Assembly (NCBI GenBank): GCA_002171515.1
Contig: NHEP01000018.1
Location: forward strand, 1 to 45,842
Length of the DNA: 45,842 nucleotides
DNA from: a bacterium TMED88
GTDB taxonomy: Bacteria; Myxococcota_A; UBA9160; UBA4427
Reading direction: 5' to 3'
Below, one piece after another: positions 23,703 through 32,286 of this stretch. How positions within the stretch are numbered: position 1 is the first letter of the stretch; each line of letters starts with the position of its first letter. The position numbers and the translations under genes were made by a program. The notes beneath the pieces were generated by a model. That model did not search any database. It was not told the origin of the DNA and saw nothing but the letters and a program-made list of their open reading frames with translations.

Positions 23703-24836
23703 CTAGAGTTCGTAAACCAATAAACCGTCGCTGTCCCGATGAGCGTCGGCGCCTCCGAGCTGACGAATATGCTCAAGGTGTGCATAGGTCTCGCTGGCCG
23801 CCATACCGCCCCAGCTACGGGGCTTGAAAAGTTTGTGCATGAAGGCGTCGACGGTGGCGGGACCCAGATCACGCGCGATTTCACGGACATGATCTAAGCG
23901 TTCTTCGTGATGTTGCTTGATTGCATGGCATCGCTTGGCGAGGTCATCGAAGGGGTGACCGTGAGCCGGCAGAACTTGGCTGACATGTTTAATCGCTGCG
24001 GCCTCGTCGAGGGATTCGAAGAACGCCTTGAGCGGATCGGGGTTTCGAGTCATCCCTGAGATATGAGGCGTGATCGTCGGGAGCACGTGATCCCCTGCCA
24101 GGAAGATCTCTTCGGCGGGGTCGTGAAGGCAGATGTGGTCTTCGGTGTGACCTGGAGTGTGGACCACAAAGAACTCTCGGCCACCGAGCTTGAGAATGTC
24201 CCCTCCGAAAGCGGGCCGAGTAATGGCCGGGAAGCGGGCGGCTCTTCCCATCCAGCCCATTAATCGAAAGCGAAGGCGCATTTTAAGAGGCGGGCGCGGT
24301 GAAGTGCCCCCCCAAGGCGTCTTGCCGCTCCATCGTGGAGGCTTGGGGGTAAAGGGCTCTCTGGCCCGCTGGCGTTCGACGCCTTCTTCGGTCTGATAAC
24401 CGGATTCGGCATGGCGATGCGCCTCAAGGTCGTTGACCGAAATCTCAGGAGTGTCGTCGGTCTGAAGCCCCAAACTGAAGGATCGGTGCGCCACGAGTTG
24501 GGCACCGCTTCGCGCAACAATTCGACCGGCTCCGCCGAAATGGTCCGGGTGTGAGTGCGTCACCACTACGGTATGGATGTCCTCGATCTTCAGCTGGGCT
24601 TGCTTCAAGCGAAGTTCCAGGGTTTTGAAAGACGAGGGTGTAGGGAGGCCCGGATCCACCAGGGTCGCGCCTTCAGAATCGGTGATGGCGTAGCAGTTCA
24701 CGTGCCCAAGCCCCGGAAGCGAGATCGGCAGCTGAATTCGAAGAACGTCACGGGCGACCTCGCTGACTTCCTCCGAAGCGCGTTCTTGTTCCTGGCGACG
24801 CGGCCTTTTGGCCTTCGTGTCTTCTTTTTTTTCCAT
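23703..24836 (-). CDS. Metallo-beta-lactamase-fold hydrolase
   Basis: A 377-residue MBL-fold protein. Zinc ligands are in HSHPDH (94-99), VHTPGHTEDH, LAGDHVLP and PAHGHPF. The last 100 residues form a helical domain typical of the MBL family related to hydroxyacylglutathione hydrolase and glyoxalase II. Unusual is a basic, Pro-rich insert of about 55 residues (about 145-200, including PKPPRWSGKTPWGGTSPRPP) between the second and third metal motifs. The N-terminus is a charged extension without a signal peptide. Divergent from the third SDR. Confidence 0.88.
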   Translation of the reverse strand: MEKKEDTKAKRPRRQEQERASEEVSEVARDVLRIQLPISLPGLGHVNCYAITDSEGATLVDPGLPTPSSFKTLELRLKQAQLKIEDIHTVVVTHSHPDHFGGAGRIVARSGAQLVAHRSFSLGLQTDDTPEISVNDLEAHRHAESGYQTEEGVERQRAREPFTPKPPRWSGKTPWGGTSPRPPLKMRLRFRLMGWMGRAARFPAITRPAFGGDILKLGGREFFVVHTPGHTEDHICLHDPAEEIFLAGDHVLPTITPHISGMTRNPDPLKAFFESLDEAAAIKHVSQVLPAHGHPFDDLAKRCHAIKQHHEERLDHVREIARDLGPATVDAFMHKLFKPRSWGGMAASETYAHLEHIRQLGGADAHRDSDGLLVYEL

Positions 24837-24944
24837 GCGCGGAGCTTAACGAATACGAATCGTGACGCGATCCCATCAAGCGCTCTGAATCGGATAGATT
24901 GTGCGAGGAGACCCAACGCCATCGAATCGGCCAAGGAGGAAATC

Positions 24945-25706
24945 ATGGAAGGAATGGTTGCGGAAAAAGTGGCGCTGGTCACGGGTGGGGGCAGCGGAAT
25001 TGGTCGAGAAACCGCGCTGCTTTTTGCGATGGAAGGTGCCAAGGTTTGGGTGGTTGACTGCTCCCCGGAGGCTATGGAGCAGACCGTTGATTGGATTCGC
25101 CAGCGGGGCGGTATCGCCGAAGGGTCATGCGTGGACGTCTCCGATGAGTCGGGTGTCAAGCAGATAATGGCCAACTGCCTAGAGGTCTATGGGCAGCTCG
25201 ACTGTGCAGTGAACTCGGCCGGTATCTCAGGCCCGCAATCTTTTCTGAAAGATCTTTCCTTGGAAGCCTTTCGTGGCGCGGTGGATACGAATCTGAATGG
25301 TACGTTTCTGTGTATGAAACATGAGCTTCGAGCGATGGAGCCGGCCGGAAGGGGTGCAATCGTGAACCTATCCTCAGGCGCTGGATGGATTGGAACCCCG
25401 GGCTTGGGGGCCTACTGCGCGACGAAGCATGCGGTCCTCGGGCTAACCAAGACCGCTGCGCTCGAAATGGCTCGGACGGGAATCAGGGTCAATGCCATTT
25501 GTCCGGGCAGTATCGATACCCCGATGCTGCAAGCTTCGATGAGGGGAGATGAGGCCGTGACGGCGATGATTCGCTCGAGCATGCCCATCGGCCGATTGGG
25601 TGAGGCCAACGAGGTGGCCGAAGCAGCCGTATGGCTCTGCTCAGACAGGGCCTCCCTGGTCACAGGAATTTCGATGGCCGTAGATGGCGGAGCGGTGTCC
25701 CGCTGA
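24945..25706 (+). CDS. Short-chain dehydrogenase/reductase (SDR)
   Basis: A 253-residue classical SDR, with TGGGSGIGRETALL, NSAG, the catalytic Ser in VNLSSGAGWIG, and YCATK. VVDCSPEAME after the second strand indicates an NAD preference. The frame is open from 24555, but ATG 24945 with AAGGAGGA upstream is the clear start. It is the third SDR in 5.4 kb. It ends 30 bases before the convergent antiporter stop. Substrate unknown. Confidence 0.92.
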   Translation: MEGMVAEKVALVTGGGSGIGRETALLFAMEGAKVWVVDCSPEAMEQTVDWIRQRGGIAEGSCVDVSDESGVKQIMANCLEVYGQLDCAVNSAGISGPQSFLKDLSLEAFRGAVDTNLNGTFLCMKHELRAMEPAGRGAIVNLSSGAGWIGTPGLGAYCATKHAVLGLTKTAALEMARTGIRVNAICPGSIDTPMLQASMRGDEAVTAMIRSSMPIGRLGEANEVAEAAVWLCSDRASLVTGISMAVDGGAVSR

Positions 25707-25736
25707 TCCCATCGGCGCCTGTCTTCGCCTCTCCTT

Positions 25737-27623
25737 TTAGATTTCGGTTGAGTCCTGTGCCGCCGGTTCATCGCTTTCAATAGGATGCCAGCCTTCGTCG
25801 GCGAGAGATTGAAGCGCCTCGCTGCGGTCAGGCAGGTGAATAGCCAGAATGGCCCGATCACCTGCTGAGGGCATGTCCAGACTCGACATGGGTTTGAGCT
25901 GCCCACCCTGTTCGAGTGCCAGAAAGACGTAGCGTTCGCTGGCTGAGTTGGCCGAAGCGTCAGGCGACTCGTCTTTTGGGGGTTCGCCTTGGTATTCAAA
26001 ATTAATCATTTCGACATCGCCGCGGCGAGCCCGCACGTCCCAGCGTTCGACATCATGGGGTCCGTCAAAAATCATCTTCGCTGCGCCCCGAGCGATCATC
26101 TCCGAACCGACTCCCCCGGTTGTTTGGGCGCCGGCAATCAGGCTGGTGGGGACGCCAAAGAGTTCGCGAGCCCGCCGAGAAAAGACGCCATTCAAAGTGT
26201 CGTTGCCGGTGAGCGCAACGATCGTATCGATCGACTCGAAACGGGCGCGCTGCATCACCCGCTCTTGCAGCGCATTGCCAAAGATCACTTGGTGCCCCGC
26301 TTCCTCAGCGATCCGAATTTGCTGTGGGTTTGAGTCAAGGAAGACGACGGTCCGCCCTTTGTCCCTTAAGGCGTTGGCGAGCGCGAGGCTCAGTGCATTG
26401 GCTGAAAGAATGGCCACGCCCTCTCGACCGGGTAAGCGAACGCCGAGCCATCGGCCTACCGGTCCGGCGCTCAGACCCGCGAGCACGACCGTGCAGGCAA
26501 TCGTGAGAAAAACCAGAGCTCTGAGTTCAACGCCGCCGGGAATATTTTCGCGCTCCAGTGTACCGGCGACGATTGAGGCAATGGCGGCGGCGACGATTCC
26601 GCGCGGGCCCACCCATGCCACAAAGGCACGTTCTCGAATACTGAGGTCCGATTCTTGGGTCGCGAGAAACACTTCGAAGGGTCGGACACAAAGAATGAGA
26701 GCCGCCACGACGCTCAACCCGCCCCACCCCAAAGCGTGCACCTGTTCGAAGCGGACATCGGCCGCGAGCATGACAAAGAGAAGTCCGATCAAGAGAATCG
26801 AGAGTTGATCCTTGAACTCTCGAAGGTCGCGATCGACGCCTTGGCCTAGGTTGCCGACAACGGCGCCCGCGATGGTGACGGCGAGAATTCCACTGTGAGA
26901 GACGAGGGTCTCGCAGCCCTGAAAAAGCAGAAGAACGGCCGCGAGGGTGACGATGTTTTCAAGCCCCTCTGGGATCAAGCGGCGGATCCCGAGCATTCTG
27001 GAGATGACGAGGCCTCCGGCCCCGCCGGCGAAGAGCCCAAAGCCGAGGCGGGAGAACAGCCCGATGCCGCCTGCCGCCATGGACCCCACGTCCGGCGCGA
27101 TCACCAGTTCAAGAACCAGAACGGCCAAGATGGCACCGATCGGATCGATCAGGACGCCTTCGGCTTCAAGAACCGTGGCGACTCGGGGCTTGAGTCTTAG
27201 CTCGGTCACCAAAGGGCCGATCACGGTCGGACCCGTCACGACAACGAGGCTTCCGAAGAGAAAGGCGATTCCCCAGTCCCATCCGAGCCCCCAGCGGGCG
27301 GCCAGAGCGCCTCCGATGAGGGTCAGCAAGGCTCCCCAGGTGACGAGCCTGCGGATGGCCGCTTGTTCCCGACGAAGGCGGTTGAACTGGAGATTCAATC
27401 CTCCTTCAAAAAGGATGATGGCGACGGCCAGATCGACGATGACGAAGAGCCCGTCCCCCAATTCCCGGGGATCGATCCAGCCAAGGCCGTCGGGCCCAAG
27501 GCCGATGCCAGCCGCCAGCAAAAGCACGATGCCGGGCAGCCGGAGATGCCTCGCCATGGACTGCGCGAGCACGCCGGCCGTTAAGGCGAGCACTAACCCG
27601 AGTGCGGAATGCTCCGCTGCCAA
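25737..27623 (-). CDS. Cation/proton antiporter with TrkA-N domain (CPA family)
   Basis: A 628-residue inner-membrane antiporter. About twelve hydrophobic segments cover residues 5-390. GPTVIGPLV (130-138), EAEGVLIDPIGAILAV (153-168) and FVAWVGPRGIVAAAIA are the transport-core motifs of NhaP-type Na+(K+)/H+ exchangers. From about 400 a TrkA-N nucleotide-binding Rossmann domain follows (VAILSANALSLALANALRDK, then IVALTGNDTLNGVFS), and the tail is a TrkA-C-like part, rich in Asp/Glu. NAD(H) or another nucleotide may gate it. Start is a TTG at 27623 with a weak purine-rich ribosome site. It is 58 bases downstream of inositol-phosphate synthase on the same strand. Confidence 0.9.
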   Translation of the reverse strand: MAAEHSALGLVLALTAGVLAQSMARHLRLPGIVLLLAAGIGLGPDGLGWIDPRELGDGLFVIVDLAVAIILFEGGLNLQFNRLRREQAAIRRLVTWGALLTLIGGALAARWGLGWDWGIAFLFGSLVVVTGPTVIGPLVTELRLKPRVATVLEAEGVLIDPIGAILAVLVLELVIAPDVGSMAAGGIGLFSRLGFGLFAGGAGGLVISRMLGIRRLIPEGLENIVTLAAVLLLFQGCETLVSHSGILAVTIAGAVVGNLGQGVDRDLREFKDQLSILLIGLLFVMLAADVRFEQVHALGWGGLSVVAALILCVRPFEVFLATQESDLSIRERAFVAWVGPRGIVAAAIASIVAGTLERENIPGGVELRALVFLTIACTVVLAGLSAGPVGRWLGVRLPGREGVAILSANALSLALANALRDKGRTVVFLDSNPQQIRIAEEAGHQVIFGNALQERVMQRARFESIDTIVALTGNDTLNGVFSRRARELFGVPTSLIAGAQTTGGVGSEMIARGAAKMIFDGPHDVERWDVRARRGDVEMINFEYQGEPPKDESPDASANSASERYVFLALEQGGQLKPMSSLDMPSAGDRAILAIHLPDRSEALQSLADEGWHPIESDEPAAQDSTEI

Positions 27624-27638
27624 TTTTCTTCTATCGCC

Positions 27639-27662
27639 TTCGCGGAGGCGCTGCGCCGCGAA
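27639..27662 (-). repeat. GC-rich hairpin between ino1 and the antiporter
   Basis: TTCGCGG (27639-27645) and CCGCGAA (27656-27662) are inverted copies, with a nested GGCGC/GCGCC. On the minus strand no U tract follows, so attenuation or RNA stability is more likely than full termination. Confidence 0.35.
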
Positions 27663-27681
27663 ACAGACTCGGAGTCAACGG

Positions 27682-28785
27682 CTAGCGCTCGCGGGTCCCC
27701 GCGATGAATTCCTGCATGTGGGTGTAGGCCTCATCGTCGGTGACCTGTTTGGGCGGGTGCTTCATGAAGTACGAGGAGGGCGCATGAAGAATTCCTCCGA
27801 CGCCCCGATCCAGGGCCAGCTTGGCACAGCGGATGGCATCAATCGAAACCCCGGCGCTGTTTGGGGAATCCTCAACTGAAAGACGCATTTCCAGATTCAT
27901 CGGAACGTCACCAAAAAGCTTTCCCTCCATTCGGAGGAAGCAGACTTTGTTGTCTTTTTGCCACGCCACGTAATCGCTCGGACCCACGTGGATATTCTCA
28001 TCGTTGAGTCGTTCCGCTGTGACGGATTGAACGGCCTCGGTCTTTGATTCCTTCTTTGAAGCCAATCGGTCTCGGTTGAGCATATTGAGGAAGTCGGTGT
28101 TGCCGCCGGTGTTCAGCTGGTAGGTCCGTTCCAGCTTGACTCCACGCTTGGCAAAAAGGTCCGTGAGCGTGCGATGGGTGATCGTGGCGCCGAGCTGAGC
28201 CTTGATGTCATCTCCGACGATCGGCAGGCCCGCCTCCTCGAAGCGCTTGGCGAAAGCAGGGTCGCTCACGATAAAGACCGGCATGCAGTTGACGAGGGCG
28301 ACCCCTGCTTCCAAAGCGCACTCGGCGTAAAAGCGGGCCGCCTCCTCGGAGCCCACGGGGAGGTAGCTGATCAGCACTTCGGCCCCGCTTGAGCGCAGGA
28401 TCTCGATGATCTCGTGTTGAGTCGACTCGGGCTCGTCCGACGGAAGAAAGGTGCTTGTCTCAGGGTGGTCGGACATGTGGTCAGCGACGCCGTCGAGCAT
28501 TCGGCCCATGCTGACCCGGACCCCTGTCTTGGGCACGTTCGGGCAGAACACCGTTGTGCAATTAGGAGCCTCGAAAATCGCTTCTGCAATGTCCTTGCCG
28601 ACTTTCCTGAAATCGATGTCGAAGGCTGCAACCACATCCAAATCAGAAGGCGAATATCCACCGAGGTCCCAGTTCATCAGCCCAATCGAATCCGAGGCCG
28701 AACCGTTTCGGTAATACTCAATCCCCTGCACGAGTGAACTCGCGCAGTTGCCGATGCCTACGATTGCTATTTTGATCTTACTCAT
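27682..28785 (-). CDS. ino1: Myo-inositol-1-phosphate synthase
   Basis: A 367-residue NAD-dependent enzyme turning glucose-6-phosphate into inositol-1-phosphate. [20 protein letters not shown] is the Rossmann start. [20 protein letters not shown] and [20 protein letters not shown], then [19 protein letters not shown], are diagnostic of the shorter prokaryotic form seen in actinobacteria and archaea. Lys-rich [14 protein letters not shown] is part of the active-site lid. ATG start at 28785. Inositol phosphate feeds phosphatidylinositol, inositol sphingolipids or compatible solutes. With the SPT-like gene in the same window an inositol-lipid role is attractive, but osmoprotectant synthesis with the adjacent ion antiporter is an alternative. 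Confidence 0.94.
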   Translation of the reverse strand: MSKIKIAIVGIGNCASSLVQGIEYYRNGSASDSIGLMNWDLGGYSPSDLDVVAAFDIDFRKVGKDIAEAIFEAPNCTTVFCPNVPKTGVRVSMGRMLDGVADHMSDHPETSTFLPSDEPESTQHEIIEILRSSGAEVLISYLPVGSEEAARFYAECALEAGVALVNCMPVFIVSDPAFAKRFEEAGLPIVGDDIKAQLGATITHRTLTDLFAKRGVKLERTYQLNTGGNTDFLNMLNRDRLASKKESKTEAVQSVTAERLNDENIHVGPSDYVAWQKDNKVCFLRMEGKLFGDVPMNLEMRLSVEDSPNSAGVSIDAIRCAKLALDRGVGGILHAPSSYFMKHPPKQVTDDEAYTHMQEFIAGTRER

Positions 28786-29227
28786 TGTCCCCCCACACCT
28801 CGTTTTGCGAATCCCCGCCTGCCGGTTCGCTCCGACTAGACGGAACCCCCCTGAAAACCGGACGGTCGGCGGCCGCGCCAGATGTTATCGCAGACCGGGC
28901 CCAGAGCCTGTCCGCGAAGGCCGCTCAAGCTGAATCCAAAGACAATTCGGGAACCTAGCCGACTTTTGGCGTACTGACTGCCTGTCCGATGCCACAAAAC
29001 GTTGCCTTAAAGCCCCATCGCAGGCACTTGGCTTCGAGGTCGTGCTTCACAGGCGATTTCGTGGCCCTTAGATGGCGTTTAGGTGCATCCAGGGCCTTCA
29101 TCTGAAGGCGGATCAGAGTCGACGAGGATATCACCCCCGGGGAATCATTCAGTCGATGCTGCGGTTCGCCGATTCGAAACCGTCGAGACGGGCGGTTTTG
29201 CTTGTTTCAATCGGGAGGGTCGGGCAG
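28786..29227. other. 442-base divergent intergenic region with no gene recognised
   Basis: The region separates ino1 (minus) from a small secreted-protein gene (plus). I looked for tRNA-like, rRNA-like and hairpin-terminator patterns and saw none convincing. Promoters for both neighbours must lie here. An open frame on the plus strand from 29072 continues into the secreted-protein gene but lacks a ribosome site. Small RNA content cannot be excluded. Confidence 0.5.
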
Positions 29228-29731
29228 ATGATGGATCATCGGGTGGGCCGCATGAGGCGGGTAGAGACCGGGGTGCTGCGCTGGGGATTCTCAGTGCTGC
29301 TCCTTTGGAATTTTTTCATCCCGGCCTCCGTTGCTCTGGCAGGGGGTTTTCTTTCCCCTCGCTCTTCCGCATCCGAGCAGCGGCCCACTTGGGCCGTCCC
29401 AGCGAAGCGCCTGGAGGTATCTGGGTTGGGTGAGGAAGAGGCACCGCTGGCCCGCTTAGAGAACGCTCGAATGCGTTTGATTGAAGCCGAGCAAAACGCG
29501 GCGGCCGCCAACTTCAATTTGACCCGTGCCCGGACGCGTCGCTATCCCCGTGGAGAGGCTCTGAAGGACCTGAAAGAGCGTCAGGCAGCCTGGCAGCGCG
29601 AGCAGCGGGAGGCTGAAACCGATTTTCTCCGGGTTCTCGGAGAGGCCCGGCGCCGGGGTGTCGGATCGGGCCGTCTTTTGCCCTTCGACGAAATCGCCGA
29701 CGAAATCGAAAGCCGCAACGAACGCGGTTGA
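29228..29731 (+). CDS. Small secreted coiled-coil protein of unknown function
   Basis: A 167-residue protein I do not recognise. A basic N-terminus and hydrophobic stretch (RWGFSVLLLWNFFIPASVALAG, about 19-40) form a signal peptide with a likely cut after VALAG. The mature part has a charged helix (LARLENARMRLIEAEQNAAA onward, about 75-150) that looks coiled-coil-forming. GGGAGGG (29213-29219) ends eight bases before ATG 29228. It is likely periplasmic. Convergent with the lipoprotein gene at 29758. Function unknown. Confidence 0.7.
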   Translation: MMDHRVGRMRRVETGVLRWGFSVLLLWNFFIPASVALAGGFLSPRSSASEQRPTWAVPAKRLEVSGLGEEEAPLARLENARMRLIEAEQNAAAANFNLTRARTRRYPRGEALKDLKERQAAWQREQREAETDFLRVLGEARRRGVGSGRLLPFDEIADEIESRNERG

Positions 29732-29757
29732 GCGGGGGCCGACTTGAGCGCGCGGCG

Positions 29758-30312
29758 CTAGGCCGGGGGCGGCGCGCTGGTGAGCGGCAGATTTTTCGGC
29801 AACCAGTTCGCGGGCGGACAGATGGTATAGACCAGACCGTGGTCCGGTTTGAGGGTGCGCCAGGTGTATGCACCGCCGCCGGCTCGTCGCGCTCGAATCC
29901 CGCGCTGCGGCCCACTCTCGCAAGGGGTGAGGTCGAGGGGGGCTGCGCCGGGGTCGAGCCAAATATACGCCGTCACTTCGCCATCTTGGCTCAGGAGACG
30001 AACATTGACTCCCTCGGGCAGGTCGGCGGGACTTCCGAGATAGACCTCACCGGCGAGCCAATGCTCTCCATCCGAGAGCAAAATGCCACTCAGAGGGTGG
30101 CCGATTTGGCTGGCCGGAAGGGTGTCGAGGTAGTCGGTCAGGATCACCGCATTCTGGGCATACCATTGAGGCGTCATGGATTCCGTCATCACGGGCTCGC
30201 CTCCTCGGCCCAATAGACCACATCCGCCCACCAGCAGTGCGAGGATCACCAGTGCCCAGCAAGGCCGTTGATTAGCTCGCTCAACCCCTTTTGTGCCGGA
30301 CCCTTGGCTCAT
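29758..30312 (-). CDS. Predicted lipoprotein, unknown function
   Basis: A 184-residue protein with a signal sequence ending in LVILALLVGGC (Cys31), a fair lipobox, so it is probably a lipoprotein. The mature part begins LLGRGGEPVMTESMTPQW. Two cysteines (LTPCESGP and YTICPPANW) may form a disulfide. I do not recognise the family. The frame is open to 30687, but the ATG at 30312 overlaps the stop of the DUF4345-like gene (ATGA), which fixes the start. Last gene of a long minus-strand train. Confidence 0.72.
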   Translation of the reverse strand: MSQGSGTKGVERANQRPCWALVILALLVGGCGLLGRGGEPVMTESMTPQWYAQNAVILTDYLDTLPASQIGHPLSGILLSDGEHWLAGEVYLGSPADLPEGVNVRLLSQDGEVTAYIWLDPGAAPLDLTPCESGPQRGIRARRAGGGAYTWRTLKPDHGLVYTICPPANWLPKNLPLTSAPPPA

Positions 30313-30704
30313 GGATTTGCTCCGTCCGTTCGTTGGCTCTGGCGAAGGGCCCACAGGGCGACGAGGGCCGCCACGGACTCGTACGCCAGTGCGTAGACGT
30401 TGTACGGGCTCAGCCCGTCGAGGAGAAGACCCAATGCCCGCCCCAAGGCCAAGCCTCCCATCAGGAAAGCCATCGTGCGCAAACCCTCGGCCTGCCTGCC
30501 GGTCGATACTGCGCAGAAAATGAGAAAGGCGCCCAAGGCAGCTTGCAAACCGCCGTACATCGCGCGGATCTCCGTCTCCCCGCTTGATGTCGAAAGCGCG
30601 ATGCCCGCATAATCGGCCGGCATTGAGGGCGTGAAGAGGCACACCACGCCGTAACCGAGAAAGACAACGCCGTTGAGCCCAAGCCAAGCGGATCCAAGAT
30701 TCAT
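30309..30704 (-). CDS. DUF4345-like small membrane protein
   Basis: A 131-residue protein with four predicted membrane helices. GLNGVVFLGYGVVCLFTPS, RAMYGGLQAALGAFLIFCA and GLALGRALGLLLDG are as in DUF4345, where the membrane protein has the same RxMYGGL block. No function is known. It overlaps the lipoprotein gene by four bases and lies 98 bases after the next upstream gene on the strand. Confidence 0.72.
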   Translation of the reverse strand: MNLGSAWLGLNGVVFLGYGVVCLFTPSMPADYAGIALSTSSGETEIRAMYGGLQAALGAFLIFCAVSTGRQAEGLRTMAFLMGGLALGRALGLLLDGLSPYNVYALAYESVAALVALWALRQSQRTDGANP

Positions 30705-30802
30705 CCCCAGCCTCCTTCCTTGATTCCCCTCATCCTACACGATGCCTTCCTCCGCTGGGGACTGGGTGGAGGGGAATCTGCTGCCGCATCGTGGGACGCC
30801 AA

Positions 30803-31309
30803 TTAGGGACCGATGTCCTCGCCGCTCAGACAATCGCGGCCGAGCACGTTTCCGAGGGCATCTCTCAGCCAGAGAGTGCCTCCGCGGGAGAAGAGAAACG
30901 TCCATCCATGTGTAACCTCAGCTGAACGCCATGAAACCCGCCCAGCGTGGTCGATCATTGCGAGACCGTTCTCTGTGATCGCTAGGTACCGATCTCCAAT
31001 CGCATGAAGCCCCATCGACTCCGCTTTCGGCAGCCTCTCGAAGTCGGGTACGGCTGTGAAGCGCAAAAGGTCAACGTCAAAGAAGTGAAGTCGATCCCCG
31101 GCATGCCGGCAGAGCAGGGCACTCTTTCCGCTCTCGGCCACGGCGTAGATCAGAGAGCCCGTATCTCGAAAAATTGAATGGTCTTCAAAGAGGACCGACG
31201 TTCGGTCGGATCGCTTGAAAACAATTCGTCGATCAGCGACCTGGATCTCTAGCCAGCCTTTTTGGGGGATGGTCACCACCTCCCGAAGAGGGGGGGGCTG
31301 CTCAGGCAC
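30803..31309 (-). CDS. Protein of unknown function, beta-rich
   Basis: A 168-residue protein I do not recognise. The sequence is strand-rich, with short repeats such as GDRYLAITENGLAMIDHAGR and LFSRGGTLWLRDALGNVLG that recall beta-propeller blades. The frame is open to an ATG at 31426, but that would overlap the preceding gene by 125 bases. I chose the GTG at 31309 because it overlaps the upstream stop by only eight bases and has AAGGCG upstream. GTG 31279 and 31276 remain possible. No signal peptide. Confidence 0.55.
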   Translation of the reverse strand: MPEQPPPLREVVTIPQKGWLEIQVADRRIVFKRSDRTSVLFEDHSIFRDTGSLIYAVAESGKSALLCRHAGDRLHFFDVDLLRFTAVPDFERLPKAESMGLHAIGDRYLAITENGLAMIDHAGRVSWRSAEVTHGWTFLFSRGGTLWLRDALGNVLGRDCLSGEDIGP

Positions 31310-31763
31310 GAATTCGCACGCCTTGACCCATTCGAGCAGCGGTGCTGCACAGGTACTGCAGCCGTGAAAGGGTTCGCTGATACTCTCGATTGTCGACAAT
31401 GATACGGTACTCAGGTTCGGCCCCATCGCGTGAACCTCTCACGAGCAAGTCGTGTCGGGCGCCGTAGGTTTTGCGGTCGGCCTCGTAAAAGATTCGAAGC
31501 GCCTGCTCGACAGAGGCGGGTCCAAAAACCGCATCCTGCCCGTTTCCGACCTCGCCCATAGCGGCATCAAGCGCACCGAGCTGCAAAACGACTCCATGGC
31601 CGTGCAACGCATGGAGGGAGTTCGGCGAAATGTTGACCTGAGAATCAGTCTCGAATCCAACATCCTGGTTGGACCACACAAAACCCGCGTCACCGCTCCG
31701 AAAGGGCGGCCGGATTTGTTGGTCGTCCGCGTCGTGATCGAAGTAGACAGTGGTGGAGGCCAT
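31302..31763 (-). CDS. Protein of unknown function
   Basis: A 153-residue soluble protein I do not recognise. It begins ASTTVYFDHDADDQQ and contains a run of Asp, His and Gly, then EQALRIFYEADRKTYGARHD and a charged C-terminus. No membrane segment, no signal and no known motif are visible. It overlaps the next gene by eight bases and follows the NTF2-like gene after 61 bases, so co-transcription is likely. Codon and residue use look like a real gene rather than a shadow. Confidence 0.55.
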   Translation of the reverse strand: MASTTVYFDHDADDQQIRPPFRSGDAGFVWSNQDVGFETDSQVNISPNSLHALHGHGVVLQLGALDAAMGEVGNGQDAVFGPASVEQALRIFYEADRKTYGARHDLLVRGSRDGAEPEYRIIVDNREYQRTLSRLQYLCSTAARMGQGVRIRA

Positions 31764-31824
31764 GAGTCCAGCAGAATAGCGATCGGCACGCTGACTCGGC
31801 GAGGGCGAGCGCCCGCCTGAGTGG

Positions 31825-32286
31825 CTAGCCCGAGGTCGGCTTGGCCAGATCGATCAAGAGGTGCTGATCCAGCCGCCCGAGATGTTCGACTTTCATGCAG
31901 CGTTCGCGAAAACGCCAGCCCTCTGCGCCCAGCTCGAACCGATCGAAGTAGCGCCCGGCGACGATGGTCTGAAGAGACAAGTTGGGTAGGGCCTGCAGCA
32001 CGGTGAAGCGAGAGCGAGCCGATGCGGCTTCCTTGCTTTCATGAATTTCTACAATCACGTTAGTGATGACATGTTGGGTATGCGGCGTGCCGTTATCTTC
32101 ATAGCGGCGGGTGCTCTGCTCATAGAGTCGGCAGATCGCCTCCGCTCCAGTCGCGACGATTTGCCCATCCTCGGTGACAATGGTGCAATCGCCAAGAAGG
32201 GTCCCAACGCCCGCAAAGTCCCCCGCGTCAATCCGCTCCGCATACAGGTAAAGCAGATTTTCGATCTCGCGCGCATGGTCTCTCAA
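31825..32286 (-). CDS. NTF2-like (SnoaL-type) domain protein
   Basis: A 153-residue NTF2-like protein. REIENLLYLYAERIDAGDFA, TEDGQIVATGAEAICRLYEQ and HTQHVITNVIVEI match the SnoaL_4 subgroup, many of which sit beside oxidoreductases or bind hydrophobic small molecules. The fold forms a cone-shaped cavity. Start is a TTG overlapping the cyclophilin stop (TTGA). Catalytic role cannot be inferred. Confidence 0.82.
   Translation of the reverse strand: MRDHAREIENLLYLYAERIDAGDFAGVGTLLGDCTIVTEDGQIVATGAEAICRLYEQSTRRYEDNGTPHTQHVITNVIVEIHESKEAASARSRFTVLQALPNLSLQTIVAGRYFDRFELGAEGWRFRERCMKVEHLGRLDQHLLIDLAKPTSG

Noticed and set aside
25737-27623. Missing ND motif as evidence of a broken antiporter
   Set aside because: EAEGVLIDPIGAI appears to be a normal variant for this branch, and all other transport and TrkA-N segments are intact.
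27639-27662. Hairpin as a strong terminator between ino1 and the antiporter
   Set aside because: No U tract follows on the transcribed strand, so a full terminator is not supported.
25948-27879. Long plus-strand open frames of 286 and 310 codons opposite the antiporter
   Set aside because: They lie antisense to a well-conserved antiporter and inositol-phosphate synthase, have serine/arginine-heavy low-complexity products, and show no ribosome site. Typical GC-rich shadow frames.
28786-29227. tRNA or small structured RNA
   Set aside because: No cloverleaf arms, no T-loop sequence in context and no strong terminator were found by eye.
30313-30687. In-frame upstream extension of the lipoprotein gene
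   Set aside because: It overlaps the DUF4345-like gene and would bury the signal sequence deep inside the protein.
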